Positions 9,339 through 19,090 are shown, counted from the stretch's first letter. The stretch is 64,000 nt of DNA from Lachnospiraceae bacterium (GCA_017936785.1 JAGBEV010000028.1:1-64000); one strand, 5' to 3'. Notes: a model not told the origin generated them from the letters alone. Program-made: numbers and translations.

Positions 9339-10019
9339 ATGTCAGAAACATTTGCAAAAGACACTTCAAACAGAAGCAAAAAGGATTGGGCAATCGCCCT
9401 GATCGTCTTATTCATAGGATTGACCATTGCCCATCTGGGTGTATCTCTGTTTTTGGTATCCGCCATGGGTACCGACACCTTTACCGTATTTATCCAGGGA
9501 CTTTCCCTGACCTGCCGGAAAATTACAGGCACAGGATTCCCTACCGTCGGAACGGTACATGTGATTATCCTGTGCCTGATCATGGTCATAATGTTATTTA
9601 CAACAAAAGGCTACATCAAACCCGGAACCGTCATCTGTGCATTCTGCGGCGGACCGATCATAGATTTCTTCAACTGGCTCATTTTACCCTTTGTCAACGA
9701 AGGAAGCCCTATTGCTGTCCGTGCTGTTGTTATGGTGCTCGGCTGTGTGATCCTGTCTGTGGGAATGTCCGTCGTTATCAACAGTGAGGCAGGGACCGGT
9801 CCCAACGACCTGATTGCCATTGTGATCTCCGATAAACTTCCCGGATTTCAGTTCCGTTTTGTCCGTATTGCCTGTGACATATTTTTCATCGTCATCGGTT
9901 TTCTGCTTGGCGGCGTGGTCGGCATCGGAACCGTAGTTGCCGCATTTCTGACCGGGCCTCTGGTTCAGTTCTGGCTGCCAAAGACTAAAGCGGTCATCAG
10001 GAAGCTGCCTTATCAATAA
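9339..10019 (+). CDS. YczE/YyaS-like integral membrane protein
   Basis: A 226-residue membrane protein with five to six hydrophobic segments. The start at 9339 (MSETFAKD) follows GGAGG at 11 bases. It contains VSLFLVSAMGTDTFTVFIQG early and INSEAGTGPNDLIAI later, as in YczE/YitT-like families (membrane protein YczE, DUF6198). Members are of unknown function and possibly transporters. The gene stands alone between a divergent and a convergent neighbour. Confidence 0.8.
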   Translation: MSETFAKDTSNRSKKDWAIALIVLFIGLTIAHLGVSLFLVSAMGTDTFTVFIQGLSLTCRKITGTGFPTVGTVHVIILCLIMVIMLFTTKGYIKPGTVICAFCGGPIIDFFNWLILPFVNEGSPIAVRAVVMVLGCVILSVGMSVVINSEAGTGPNDLIAIVISDKLPGFQFRFVRIACDIFFIVIGFLLGGVVGIGTVVAAFLTGPLVQFWLPKTKAVIRKLPYQ

Positions 10020-10040
10020 AACTTTCTTTTACCATTTCAA

Positions 10041-11333
10041 TTATATACAAAACACTGCATATAGCGGTACAGATCTTAAGCCATCCTTTTCGCCGAAATT
10101 CTTGAGAGAAAACCGAATGGAATACGCCGGTTTATATGCATCCACAAATACACTGAGGCTCCTGGAACGTACATGTTCTCCTTTTTTAACCTCAATCCCT
10201 ATAATCCGGTTTTCCTTTTGTAATACAAAATCCAGTTCTGCTGTGCTTTTACTTTCCCAATAATACAAAGGATAACCTTTCGCTGCAAGCTGTTGCGCCA
10301 CATAATTTTCTGTTACGGCCCCCATAAAAAGATTTCCTTCTCCTGACAAAATGGTCTGCGCAGAAATACCGGACTTCATCACCAGAAGACCTATATCTGC
10401 CATGTATATTTTAAATGCCGACAAGTCCGCATACACAGAAATCGGTTCGAAAGCTTCATTAAGACGATGACATTTTAAAATAACACCTGCCAAATTCAAC
10501 CATTCGATGGATGCACCAAATATAGCAGCCGTGCCGCCTTTTCGCACAACCTTATACTGAAACTTTTTATTCTCCTTTGCAAGCTGCGCCGGAATAGAAT
10601 TGTAGCAGGCACGTATCTTGACACTTTCCGTATTGCTGGCATATTTTACCATATCCGCTATATAGTTATCCAAAATCTCATTTTGTACAGAAGAAACATC
10701 CAAAAAGCTTCTCTGATCCAGAAAAGCATTGATACACGCCGGCATACCTCCAACAATCAGATATTCCCTATACAACTCAATCGCTTCCTGATGAAGGGCT
10801 TTTGGTAATGCCTCCATTGTCTCATATGCATGGCGTATTTCCTCACAAAGCAATTCCTTTCCTCTTGCCCACAAATATTCTTCAAAATCAAAGGGATACA
10901 ACGTAAGCGTCTCAACTTTTCCGACAGGAAATGAATACTGTTTGCGATTGATCGCCACTCCCAAAAGACTGCCTGCTGCCACAACATGAAATTCCGGTGT
11001 TTCTTCACAAAAATATTTTAAGGAAGTCAGCGCTCTTTCACAGGATTGTATTTCATCAAAAATAATCAGCGTCTCTCCGGCTATGATTTTTTCTCCTGTG
11101 GATACTTCAAGATAACGAAGGAGCTTTTCCGGAGAAATATTGTCTCCAAAATAGGATGCCACCGTATAATTTGTCTCCAAATTCACATAGACAACATTTT
11201 GAAACTGTTCTTCTCCAAATTTACGCAATATATAAGTCTTTCCTACCTGTCTGGCTCCATTGATGATCAAAGGAAGCCTTCCACTCCCTTTATCCTTCCA
11301 TGCAAGCAAATGGGTTTCGATCTTTCTTTTCAT
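10041..11333 (-). CDS. AAA ATPase with C-terminal DUF4143 domain
   Basis: A 430-residue protein of the ATPase plus DUF4143 family. The Walker A motif is GARQVGKT (about residue 28) and Walker B is LIIFDEIQ. The C-terminal DUF4143 part includes ELDFVLQKENR and GIEVKKG, a restriction-endonuclease-like (PD-(D/E)xK) pattern. The ATG at 11333 follows GAAGG at a good distance; a GTG nine bases upstream has no usable site. These ATPases are patchily distributed and often transferred between genomes, and the cellular role is unclear. A perfect palindrome lies just upstream of the start. Confidence 0.9.
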   Translation of the reverse strand: MKRKIETHLLAWKDKGSGRLPLIINGARQVGKTYILRKFGEEQFQNVVYVNLETNYTVASYFGDNISPEKLLRYLEVSTGEKIIAGETLIIFDEIQSCERALTSLKYFCEETPEFHVVAAGSLLGVAINRKQYSFPVGKVETLTLYPFDFEEYLWARGKELLCEEIRHAYETMEALPKALHQEAIELYREYLIVGGMPACINAFLDQRSFLDVSSVQNEILDNYIADMVKYASNTESVKIRACYNSIPAQLAKENKKFQYKVVRKGGTAAIFGASIEWLNLAGVILKCHRLNEAFEPISVYADLSAFKIYMADIGLLVMKSGISAQTILSGEGNLFMGAVTENYVAQQLAAKGYPLYYWESKSTAELDFVLQKENRIIGIEVKKGEHVRSRSLSVFVDAYKPAYSIRFSLKNFGEKDGLRSVPLYAVFCI

Positions 11334-11354
11334 ATACCACACCTTCTTTCAGAT

Positions 11355-11368
11355 GCTAAAATTTTAGC
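11355..11368. repeat. Perfect 14-bp palindrome upstream of the DUF4143 ATPase
   Basis: GCTAAAATTTTAGC reads the same on both strands and lies 22 bases before the ATPase start codon. It is a possible autoregulatory site; no regulator can be named. Confidence 0.5.
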
Positions 11369-11377
11369 AATTTAAAA

Positions 11378-11427
11378 TAGTTAAGTCAAGAAAAATCAAA
11401 ATTTTCTGATTTTTTCTGACTTAACTA
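11378..11427 (-). terminator. Terminator of the ABC permease transcript
   Basis: TAGTTAAGTCA (11378-11388) pairs with TGACTTAACTA (11417-11427), and the stem continues inward with AAAAATCA/TGATTTTT, giving a stem of about 20 bp. Read on the minus strand it ends in a T run, so it terminates the permease gene and separates it from the DUF4143 gene. Confidence 0.8.
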
Positions 11428-11444
11428 TCATTTTGCCATTTATT

Positions 11445-13799
11445 TTAATCTTCCGTCAACATCTTAACCGGCTCAATTTTCCGGATTCCGGCACTGGTAA
11501 ACAGCGCCACCAGAAATGCCGCCACTGTAATTCCAACCACTGTCAATACAAGCCAGAGTAGTGCAATGCTCATATCGCATTTCTGAATTCCTACGCTGGA
11601 AAGGCATACCGTTACCATGGGCTGTACCAAAAAGTTGGAAAGAAGCGCACCCGCCAAAGCTCCTGTAAACATAACAGGCAGATTAGAAAAAACAGCCTGT
11701 ATGCAAAGCTGCTTTGTAGTAAAGCCCAGTGCCTTGTAGATTCCATAATTTTTTCGTTCACTGACAACTGTAGATTTGATCAGCAGAAATACTACCATAC
11801 CTACCACAAAAACCGTAATGACTACAAATATCACACAAATAACTTCCATAGCAACTACGATACTTTCAAGGGAATCCATGACCATTTTCTCACTATCAGC
11901 CATTTCCTGATCCGGATAGGTTTCTTTTAATTTATTTATCAATTCATTACTGCTAACCCCTTCCTTCCCATAAATATAAAGTCCATTGACCACAGTAGTT
12001 CCATTCAGCCGTTTTTGACCTTCTAAAGTCAGCATGCCTTTCTTTCCCGAATTATTGATCTTTTGGTCAATCCCTACAAGAATATAATCCTTTTCCTCTC
12101 CGGAGCCTTTTACATAGACCACATCTCCCAGCTCTATCCCCAATTCATGACAAATAACGGTAGTCAATACAATTTCATTGTCATATTCAGGAAGCCTTCC
12201 CTGTATGAGTATTTCATTTTCTAACACCTCCGGTTCTTTCCAAAAATCACAGGTAACTGTTTGCTCTTTATCCTTATGAGAAATCAAAACATCTGCCGTT
12301 GAATAATAACAGACTTTTTCAACTTCCGGAAGTTCTTCAATTTCCTTCCCGATCTCTTCCATATCTTCTCCCATAATTATCGCATTCCCAGTTTCTGCTC
12401 CGACCAGTTTCAACAGATAAGCGTTATCAAGGACAAAATTCTGATACAATCCAAACCCGATGCATGCTGAAAGGCTCAGTACAGCAACGATCAGAAGAAT
12501 GCCCAGATTTTTCATTTTTGCCCTGAAGATGCTTTTCATGCCAAGCCCCAACAGCAAGGGTTGTCTTGTTTTTTCCAGGGGAAAATAATTTTTATGAAAA
12601 CTATGTGTCACAACACCTTCACGAAGTGCATCCAACACCGGCATTTTCCCATATTTTCTGCTGCTTAACCATGCAACCAGCATAATGATAAGAACACTGG
12701 CTGCCATGGCAAAAGCGGCAGATTTTACAGAAAACTCCAAATGCCAGGAAAGCCCCATGATAGATGCCAGTATATTTCCCACAAATTTCCCCAGTGCGGC
12801 TCCAAGCCCCAAACCCAGGATGCTGCCCAGAATAGAAAGCATCAGCATTTCCATTACAAAACTGCCGGTTAATTGTCCCGATGTATAACCGGAAGCCCGC
12901 AGGATACCGATATTTTTCAGATTCATCCGACAGAAATTTCCGATGCTGAATCTGACGATGATAAGTGCGATTACCATTAAAATTACCGCAAATACCAGCA
13001 TAATACCCATTCCGATACTTGCTATCATCACATCTCCGCCACGCATTGCCTCCCAACTAAATGAATAATTCAAAGTTCCTTTCCCCTGAGGCATTTTTTC
13101 ATTGATCTGCTTTGAAATATCCATATAAAAATTATCTGCATCCACTCCGTCTTTTAATTTGGCTTTGCACTCCATATAAGAAAGAAAAGCATTCTCTTCC
13201 TGCTTAAACTCTTCCATTTTTGCCTGGGTAATATAACACTTATAGACGGTTATATTGTTGGGATTGGCATATAAGGGGTCTTCTGTAAATCCTGCAATTT
13301 GAAATTCATAAGTATGTTCTTCCAAAACAAGAAAAAAATCATCTCCCGTTTTGCATCCGAATGCAGTCTTATAATAGTATGGCAGCAAAATCTCATTATC
13401 CGCCAGCGTTTCTGAAAATTCAGGATTGATCCGGCATATATCCCGCTCCTCATCCACAGCACCCAACAAAAAAGTATACTCCCTTCCGGCTTCATCTTCT
13501 GATAATCTGTATTCAACACCACCGGCAAGAAGTGCCGGCGTCATCTCAAAACTTTCCACCTCTGATCTGTCCTCAAATATTTTTTCTAATCCTTTTACAC
13601 TTTCTGCATCATTCACCATATACCAGTCGGCAGAGTTGCAAGCCTCATAAGCCGTATCCACCACATCACCCATACGGGAAAGAACCGAAAGACTGATATA
13701 GAGAATCAAAACTGCAAGAGCGATTAATCCGATCAATACAGCCACATCGCTTTTCTTTTTCTTCATATTGTTCTTTGCAATAAAGTATAAGCGATACAT
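11445..13799 (-). CDS. ABC transporter permease (FtsX/MacB-like, large)
   Basis: A 784-residue permease. The start is ATG 13799 (MYRLYFIAKNN), directly after the stop of the ATPase gene with GGGGTGG upstream; sequence further upstream lies inside the ATPase gene. It has an N-terminal helix, a large extracytoplasmic domain, three helices in the middle (about residues 255-400), a second extracytoplasmic domain, and three helices at the C-terminus, i.e. two FtsX modules. Such permeases pair with MacB/LolD-type ATPases for antimicrobial-peptide resistance or signalling. The neighbouring two-component system supports that role. Confidence 0.9.
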   Translation of the reverse strand: MYRLYFIAKNNMKKKKSDVAVLIGLIALAVLILYISLSVLSRMGDVVDTAYEACNSADWYMVNDAESVKGLEKIFEDRSEVESFEMTPALLAGGVEYRLSEDEAGREYTFLLGAVDEERDICRINPEFSETLADNEILLPYYYKTAFGCKTGDDFFLVLEEHTYEFQIAGFTEDPLYANPNNITVYKCYITQAKMEEFKQEENAFLSYMECKAKLKDGVDADNFYMDISKQINEKMPQGKGTLNYSFSWEAMRGGDVMIASIGMGIMLVFAVILMVIALIIVRFSIGNFCRMNLKNIGILRASGYTSGQLTGSFVMEMLMLSILGSILGLGLGAALGKFVGNILASIMGLSWHLEFSVKSAAFAMAASVLIIMLVAWLSSRKYGKMPVLDALREGVVTHSFHKNYFPLEKTRQPLLLGLGMKSIFRAKMKNLGILLIVAVLSLSACIGFGLYQNFVLDNAYLLKLVGAETGNAIIMGEDMEEIGKEIEELPEVEKVCYYSTADVLISHKDKEQTVTCDFWKEPEVLENEILIQGRLPEYDNEIVLTTVICHELGIELGDVVYVKGSGEEKDYILVGIDQKINNSGKKGMLTLEGQKRLNGTTVVNGLYIYGKEGVSSNELINKLKETYPDQEMADSEKMVMDSLESIVVAMEVICVIFVVITVFVVGMVVFLLIKSTVVSERKNYGIYKALGFTTKQLCIQAVFSNLPVMFTGALAGALLSNFLVQPMVTVCLSSVGIQKCDMSIALLWLVLTVVGITVAAFLVALFTSAGIRKIEPVKMLTED

Positions 13800-13800
13800 A

Positions 13801-14556
13801 CTACCACCCCATTTCCTGTAAGAAATGGCGCAGAGCTTCATGCCTTTTCTCATCGCCGCTGACATATTCTCCCAGCTCCAGTTTTCCTGTGATGACTCCG
13901 TCCTGCAGATATTGAATCTGATTTCCCCTTCTGGCTGAACATATATCATGGGTTACCATGATGATGGTCTGCCCCTGCTTGTGGAGATCTGTCAATACAT
14001 TTAAAACGCTCTCTGTATTTTTCTGGTTCAAAGCGCCTGTAGGCTCATCTGCAAAAAGAATCTGCGGCTCATTGATGACCGCCCTGACGATCGCCACACG
14101 CTGCTGTTCCCCTCCTGACAACTGGGTAGGAAACTTATGATAGACTTCCTTTGATAATCCCACCTGTGAAAGCAGCTTCTTTGCCCTTTCAGCAATGGCT
14201 TTCCGATCCCTGCTCACCAAAAGTCCGCTTACCATAATGTTATCCAAAACGCTCATGGTATCATTTAAATAATTCTGCTGAAATACAAATCCACAGTGAT
14301 TTCTGCGGAAAAGAGCCAGTTTATCATTGCTGTACTTTGAAATTTCCTCCTCCTGAAAGCAAATGCTCCCAAGGGTCGGCCGGTCCATACCGCTTAAAGC
14401 ATAAAGCAGGGTAGATTTTCCCGATCCGGAATTTCCCATAATGACCGTAAAATCCCCCTGCTCAATTTCCAGATTTAAATTTTTTAACACATGCTGCTGC
14501 ACACTTTCATTTGAGAAACTTTTGCACAGATCCTTCGCTTTTAATATGGTTCCCAT
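13801..14556 (-). CDS. ABC transporter ATP-binding protein (MacB/BceA-like)
   Basis: A 251-residue ATPase. Walker A is GNSGSGKST, the Q-loop region [10 protein letters not shown], the signature [14 protein letters not shown], Walker [12 protein letters not shown], and the switch histidine is in MVTHD. The sequence matches the lipoprotein/peptide-exporter ATPase clade that works with FtsX-type permeases. The permease gene follows after one base. A promoter with paired direct repeats lies upstream, between this gene and the sensor kinase. Confidence 0.95.
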   Translation of the reverse strand: MGTILKAKDLCKSFSNESVQQHVLKNLNLEIEQGDFTVIMGNSGSGKSTLLYALSGMDRPTLGSICFQEEEISKYSNDKLALFRRNHCGFVFQQNYLNDTMSVLDNIMVSGLLVSRDRKAIAERAKKLLSQVGLSKEVYHKFPTQLSGGEQQRVAIVRAVINEPQILFADEPTGALNQKNTESVLNVLTDLHKQGQTIIMVTHDICSARRGNQIQYLQDGVITGKLELGEYVSGDEKRHEALRHFLQEMGW

Positions 14557-14629
14557 AAAATCCTCCCTTTCAAAATGTCAAAAGGCAATTTCTCTGTTCC
14601 AAAACGCCTTGTTTTCCTTTTCCTTTTTT

Positions 14630-14692
14630 ATTATAGGAAGATTGGGCGAAAAAATCTTTTACTGAGTCTTGTATATTCCTTAACTGATTCTT
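14630..14692 (-). promoter_or_regulatory. ABC promoter with paired direct repeats for an OmpR-type regulator
   Basis: On the minus strand the 16-base repeats AAGAATCAGTTAAGGA (14692-14677) and AAGACTCAGTAAAAGA (14670-14655) match at 13 of 16 positions. They are exactly 22 bases (two helical turns) apart. A perfect TATAAT follows (14635-14630), with no good -35 box. The repeats occupy about -60 and -38, the usual place for OmpR-family activation. The response regulator encoded next door is the likely binder. Confidence 0.6.
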
Positions 14693-14700
14693 AAACTTTT

Positions 14701-15936
14701 TTATACCTTACTTAAAAACAAGTTCACCACAAAACCCTTTTCCACAAAACACTCCATGCCGCCTTTCATTTGCTCCATGAAATTTTTTGCCAGATACAGC
14801 CCCAGACCGGAACCGGATTCTCCTTTTGCGTTGCTGCCCCGGTAGAATTTTTCTGTAACCAAAGCTAATTCCGCTGAAGCCACGCCCGGTCCTTCATCCC
14901 TGACCATTATGCTGATTCCTTCTTCTGTTTCTCCAAAGGAAACCCGGACCGGTGTTTTGGCATATTTAAAGGAATTGTTTACAATATTGTCTATCACCTG
15001 TTCCAAACGGATTTTATCCATATAAATAAGGCACCCGGCAATTTCATTTTCTATGATGATATCCCCATAATATTTTAAATTTTCAAACATTCCGGGAATC
15101 AATGTGCTGCTCTCTTCACATGCTCTTACCTTTAACACCTGCAGCTCCTCCATGGTGGCATGGAACATGTTGCCGATCAGATGATCGATCGTATCCGCCT
15201 TTGTCTCGATCACCTTGATTTTTTCCAAAGTATCTGCATTCTTTTCTTTAACTTCCATTACCTCACAAGTAGCTTTGATTGCCGCAACAGGCGTCTTGAT
15301 GTCATGGGACAGTTCTGCCACCAGCTCCTTTTTGCTCACATTTGCCAGATATTCACTTTCTCTTGCCTTCTTCAATTCTTCCCTCATAATATCAAAGCTT
15401 TCCGTAAAAGCTCCGAAAAAATTATGCTTGTACATAGGCAGAGGAAGATCCAGATTGCCTTTTGCAATTTCTGCAGAAAACACCTGTAACTGCCGGAAGG
15501 GACGGACAAAACGCAGATACAAAATCGTTAGCAACAGATAACCAGCAGCAAGCATTGTTGACCAGAAGATCACAATTTCTCTGCGCATCCGGGATTTCCA
15601 TGTTTGGTACAGGCGGCTTTCCCTGTCCCATATTACCTTTCCTGCCACCTGCCCATCTTCTTCATAATCCAGGATCACATATCCCTTTAACAAAGCCTCA
15701 TTTAATCGGCTTTTATAGTCTTCATCAGTCAAAAAAAGAAGGCTGCAGTCATACTCAGCCTCCAAATTTTCTTTTTCGATCCCGGATCTGACTGCCTCAC
15801 TGATTTCCTTTAATTCCTTATTGTAATATACCATGTCCAGGGCTGCCTGCTCATTTTGTCCTGTCACCAGCAAAAAATAAGCTAAGACAATGCCCATAAA
15901 CACAGTAAAGACTGCCGCCAGATATCTGATTTTCAT
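14701..15936 (-). CDS. Sensor histidine kinase (OmpR-partner type)
   Basis: A 411-residue kinase with two transmembrane segments (residues about 6-24 and 138-160) enclosing a small extracytoplasmic domain of about 110 residues. A HAMP-like linker follows, then the phosphoacceptor region ELSHDIKTPVAAIK, the N box DNIVNNSFKYAK, and the G boxes RDEGPGV and GSGLGLYLAKNF. It starts two bases after the response regulator stop. Together they probably control the adjacent ABC transporter. Confidence 0.95.
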   Translation of the reverse strand: MKIRYLAAVFTVFMGIVLAYFLLVTGQNEQAALDMVYYNKELKEISEAVRSGIEKENLEAEYDCSLLFLTDEDYKSRLNEALLKGYVILDYEEDGQVAGKVIWDRESRLYQTWKSRMRREIVIFWSTMLAAGYLLLTILYLRFVRPFRQLQVFSAEIAKGNLDLPLPMYKHNFFGAFTESFDIMREELKKARESEYLANVSKKELVAELSHDIKTPVAAIKATCEVMEVKEKNADTLEKIKVIETKADTIDHLIGNMFHATMEELQVLKVRACEESSTLIPGMFENLKYYGDIIIENEIAGCLIYMDKIRLEQVIDNIVNNSFKYAKTPVRVSFGETEEGISIMVRDEGPGVASAELALVTEKFYRGSNAKGESGSGLGLYLAKNFMEQMKGGMECFVEKGFVVNLFLSKV

Positions 15937-15938
15937 AT

Positions 15939-16673
15939 TTAAATCTCCAATATATAACCTGTTCCCCAGACCGTTTTTATGATTTTCGGCTCATTGGGAT
16001 TTTCCTCCAGCTTCTCTCTCAGTCTGCGGATATGTACATTTAAGGTTCCGTCACTGAAAAAGGCATCTCCCCAGACTTCATCAAACAACCGTTCCTTGGT
16101 AACAATGGTATTTTTGTTCTCATAAAGACATTGAAGCAGTTTAAATTCCTTTGCCTTTAATTCCACCCTTTTGCCGCGGATCAATACACTTCTGATTTTT
16201 TCATCCAGAATAAAATCCTTTTCTTCCGGACATTTTCCTACATGCCCGGCTGTTACCGTTCCCTGTTCTGCTTTGTTATCTTTATCCGTTCCATCATCCT
16301 TCTCCCGGGAAGGAATCCTTTTCAGGACAGCCTTTACTTTTGCCAAGAGAACACTTAATGTATAGGGCTTCTTAATATAATCATCACCGCCGATATTCAA
16401 CGCAACCAGGATATCCTCATCGCTTTGTCTGGCACTGATAAATAAAATCGGCATATCCCAGGTCTCCCTGAGTTTTTTACAAAGCATAAAGCCGCTTTCC
16501 TGAGACAGATTAATATCCAAAAGCAGCAGGTCCACCTGATTTTCCAAAAGGAAACTGTTGCAGGAAGCCGCATCCGTTACATAGGCACAGGATACATCAA
16601 ACAGTTCAAAATATTCACATGTCATCTTAGCCAAATCGGCTTCATCATCTACGATCAGGCAGTTATAGTTCAT
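15939..16673 (-). CDS. Response regulator, OmpR/PhoB family
   Basis: A 244-residue regulator. The receiver domain has the acidic pair in VDDEADL and the phosphorylation site Asp in LLLLDINLS. The C-terminal winged helix ends with FSDGTLNVHIRRLREKL and TVWGTGYILEI. A linker of about 35 charged residues (residues 120-155) is longer than usual. It begins 16 bases after the flavo-diiron gene, so the two may share a transcript. Confidence 0.95.
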   Translation of the reverse strand: MNYNCLIVDDEADLAKMTCEYFELFDVSCAYVTDAASCNSFLLENQVDLLLLDINLSQESGFMLCKKLRETWDMPILFISARQSDEDILVALNIGGDDYIKKPYTLSVLLAKVKAVLKRIPSREKDDGTDKDNKAEQGTVTAGHVGKCPEEKDFILDEKIRSVLIRGKRVELKAKEFKLLQCLYENKNTIVTKERLFDEVWGDAFFSDGTLNVHIRRLREKLEENPNEPKIIKTVWGTGYILEI

Positions 16674-16689
16674 CTGATTCCCCTATTCC

Positions 16690-17844
16690 TTATTGGCATA
16701 AAACATCTGCCAGCTTTTTGATTTCTTCTCTATTGGCATCACTTAATGCGGATTTTATAGAGATTACAGGCTCTAAGATCTCCACATTTTTCATGGTCTC
16801 TAATACAGCGCGCATCTGCTTAGCCGCCATAGGTGCCCATGTTCCGTTTTCCATGAGCGCCACCTTTCTCTTCTGATAGTTTTTGGCTTTCAAATGCTGT
16901 AAGAAATGTTCCATCCATGTAAACATTCCTCCATCATAGGTGGCTGATGCTAACACCATTCTGTCATAACGGAAGGCATCCTCAATGGCCTCAGCCATAT
17001 CTTCTCTTGCCAGATCACAGACAGCCACTTTCTCTGCTCCCTTAGCCTTTAATTCCTCTGCCAGAAGTTCTGCGGCTTCGGCAGTGTTTCCATATATGGA
17101 AGCATAAGCGATCAATATGCCTTTATCTTCAGGCTCATAACTGCTCCATGTCTGATATTTACCGATATAATAAGTCAGATTTTCATTCAGAACCGGTCCG
17201 TGAAGAGGACAAATGGTGTTGATCTCAAGTCCTGCAGCCTTCTTTAGCAAAGCCTGTACCTGTGCACCGTATTTACCCACAATGTTGAAATAATAACGCC
17301 TTGCTTCACAAGCCCAGTCTTCGTCTGTATCCAGAGTACCGAATTTTCCAAAACCGTCTGCAGAGAAAAGAATCTTTTCCTTCTTTTCATAAGTAACCAT
17401 AACTTCCGGCCAGTGAACCATGGGTGCCATATAAAATACCAGCGTATGCTCTCCCAAAGATAACTCTTCTCCTTCTGCTACGGTTACCTTTTTCTCTTCC
17501 TCGATTGCACCGAAAAACTGTGCGATCATCTGAAAAGTCTTGGCATTTCCCACAACTTTTGTGTCAGGATATTTGTCCGTAAATTTGCCGATCAATGCAG
17601 CATGATCCGGCTCCATATGGGAAACAATGAGATAATCCGGCGTTCTGCCTTCTAACTCTCTTTCCAGATTGGCAAACCACTTTTCTTCCACTCTGGCATC
17701 GGCAGTGTCCATAACAGCAACCTTCTCATCCAGAATCAAATAGGAATTGTAGGAAACACCGTTGGGCACTACATACTGACTTTCAAACAGATCAATATCA
17801 GGATCATCTGCTCCGATATATTTTACATTTTCACTGATGAACAT
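16690..17844 (-). CDS. FprA-type flavo-diiron protein (oxygen or NO reductase)
   Basis: A 384-residue cytoplasmic protein of the A-type flavoprotein family. The metallo-beta-lactamase-like N-terminal domain carries the di-iron ligands SHMEPDH, the His in MVHWPEV and the His in PLHGPVL. The flavodoxin domain begins near residue 245 with an FMN loop at YASIYGNTAEAA. In anaerobic clostridia these enzymes reduce O2 to water (or NO to N2O), protecting oxygen-sensitive metabolism. The length is normal. It may be co-transcribed with the downstream two-component system. Confidence 0.95.
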   Translation of the reverse strand: MFISENVKYIGADDPDIDLFESQYVVPNGVSYNSYLILDEKVAVMDTADARVEEKWFANLERELEGRTPDYLIVSHMEPDHAALIGKFTDKYPDTKVVGNAKTFQMIAQFFGAIEEEKKVTVAEGEELSLGEHTLVFYMAPMVHWPEVMVTYEKKEKILFSADGFGKFGTLDTDEDWACEARRYYFNIVGKYGAQVQALLKKAAGLEINTICPLHGPVLNENLTYYIGKYQTWSSYEPEDKGILIAYASIYGNTAEAAELLAEELKAKGAEKVAVCDLAREDMAEAIEDAFRYDRMVLASATYDGGMFTWMEHFLQHLKAKNYQKRKVALMENGTWAPMAAKQMRAVLETMKNVEILEPVISIKSALSDANREEIKKLADVLCQ

Positions 17845-17957
17845 TTTACTACCTCCGTTTTCTTCCTTATTTCTTTTTATATGTTTTCTATTTATAAGTT
17901 TTTTATTAATACGCTTTTCTTTTGACTTTGCATTTCACCATGACTTGTCCGGTTCTA

Positions 17958-18902
17958 TCATGACAATACTTTATCCGCAACTGCCCTAAGCTCCTCTGCC
18001 GATTTATGAATTTTGCCTAATTCTTCCTCATTCAGCGAAATGGGTACGATCTGTTCCACTCCGTCAGCGCCGACAATAGCCGGAAGACTCAAGCAGATAT
18101 CTTCTATTCCGTATTCCCCCTGTACCAGACTGGAAACCGGCAGAATAGAACGTTCGTTTCTGATAATACACTCACAGATTCGCCTTACGGACATGGCAAT
18201 TCCATAATAGGTGGCATTTTTCCGCTCTATGATCTGATATGCACTGTCTCTGACATTTTCATAAATTTTTCTTGTTGCTTCTTCGTGATGGAAATGACCT
18301 TTTAATTCACAAAAAGTATTTAAAGGAACACCTGAAACCGTTGCGCTGCTGAATGCCGCCACTTCGCTGTCCCCATGCTCTCCAATTATGAATGCATGGA
18401 CACTGCGGTTATCTACATTCAAATGCTCTCCCAGCAGATATTTCAATCTGGCTGTATCCAACACCGTACCGGAACCGATCACCCTGTTAGGTGCAAAGCC
18501 TGAAAGCTTGATGGCTGTATAAGTAAGAATGTCAACAGGATTGGAAACGATCAGCAAAAGTCCTTCACAATTACGCTTTGCGATCTCAGGAATGATCGTT
18601 TTAAATATTCCCACATTCTTTTCTACCAGATCAAGCCTGGTTTCTCCCGGCTTCTGATTTGCTCCCGCAGTAATGATGATAATGGAACAATCCACAATAT
18701 CATCATAAGTCCCCGCATAAATATTCATGGGCTTTGCAAAGGGCAGCCCATGGCTGATATCCATTGCCTCTCCTTCTGCTCTTGCCCCATTAGCATCTAT
18801 CATCACGATTTCCGAAAAGAGTCCGCTCTGCATCAGGCTGAACACTGATGCGGATCCTACAAAACCGCAGCCTATCATTGCTATTTTCCGCATATTTACC
18901 AT
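17958..18902 (-). CDS. ldh: L-lactate dehydrogenase
   Basis: A 314-residue NAD-dependent dehydrogenase that interconverts pyruvate and lactate in fermentation. The Rossmann motif is GCGFVGSAS. The substrate-specificity loop reads GANQKPGETRLDL, with Gln as in lactate rather than Arg as in malate dehydrogenases. The catalytic region has GEHGDSE. The start at 18902 has GGAG nine bases upstream. It has its own promoter and seems monocistronic. Confidence 0.93.
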   Translation of the reverse strand: MVNMRKIAMIGCGFVGSASVFSLMQSGLFSEIVMIDANGARAEGEAMDISHGLPFAKPMNIYAGTYDDIVDCSIIIITAGANQKPGETRLDLVEKNVGIFKTIIPEIAKRNCEGLLLIVSNPVDILTYTAIKLSGFAPNRVIGSGTVLDTARLKYLLGEHLNVDNRSVHAFIIGEHGDSEVAAFSSATVSGVPLNTFCELKGHFHHEEATRKIYENVRDSAYQIIERKNATYYGIAMSVRRICECIIRNERSILPVSSLVQGEYGIEDICLSLPAIVGADGVEQIVPISLNEEELGKIHKSAEELRAVADKVLS

Positions 18903-18942
18903 AATTTATTTCTCCTTTTTATTTGCTGAATATTCTATATCC

Positions 18943-18971
18943 ATGATATACGATATTTTTTGATTTTTCAA
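18943..18971 (-). promoter_or_regulatory. Candidate ldh promoter
   Basis: On the minus strand TTGAAA (18971-18966), a 17-base spacer and TATCAT (18948-18943) lie about 40 bases before the ldh start codon. Confidence 0.5.
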
Positions 18972-19090
18972 TCAATACAATATCTCAATATACTTTAATA
19001 CAAATCTATCATAGTGGAAATCCCATGATTATGCAATCATTTCAGAAAAGCAACAATCCTGCTTTTCATGTCCAATAACTCTCAAATCTG

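Noticed and set aside
18903-19090. Rex-type redox operator upstream of ldh
   Set aside because: The region is A/T-rich but does not contain the TTGTTAA-N4-TTAACAA pattern; only promoter elements could be supported.
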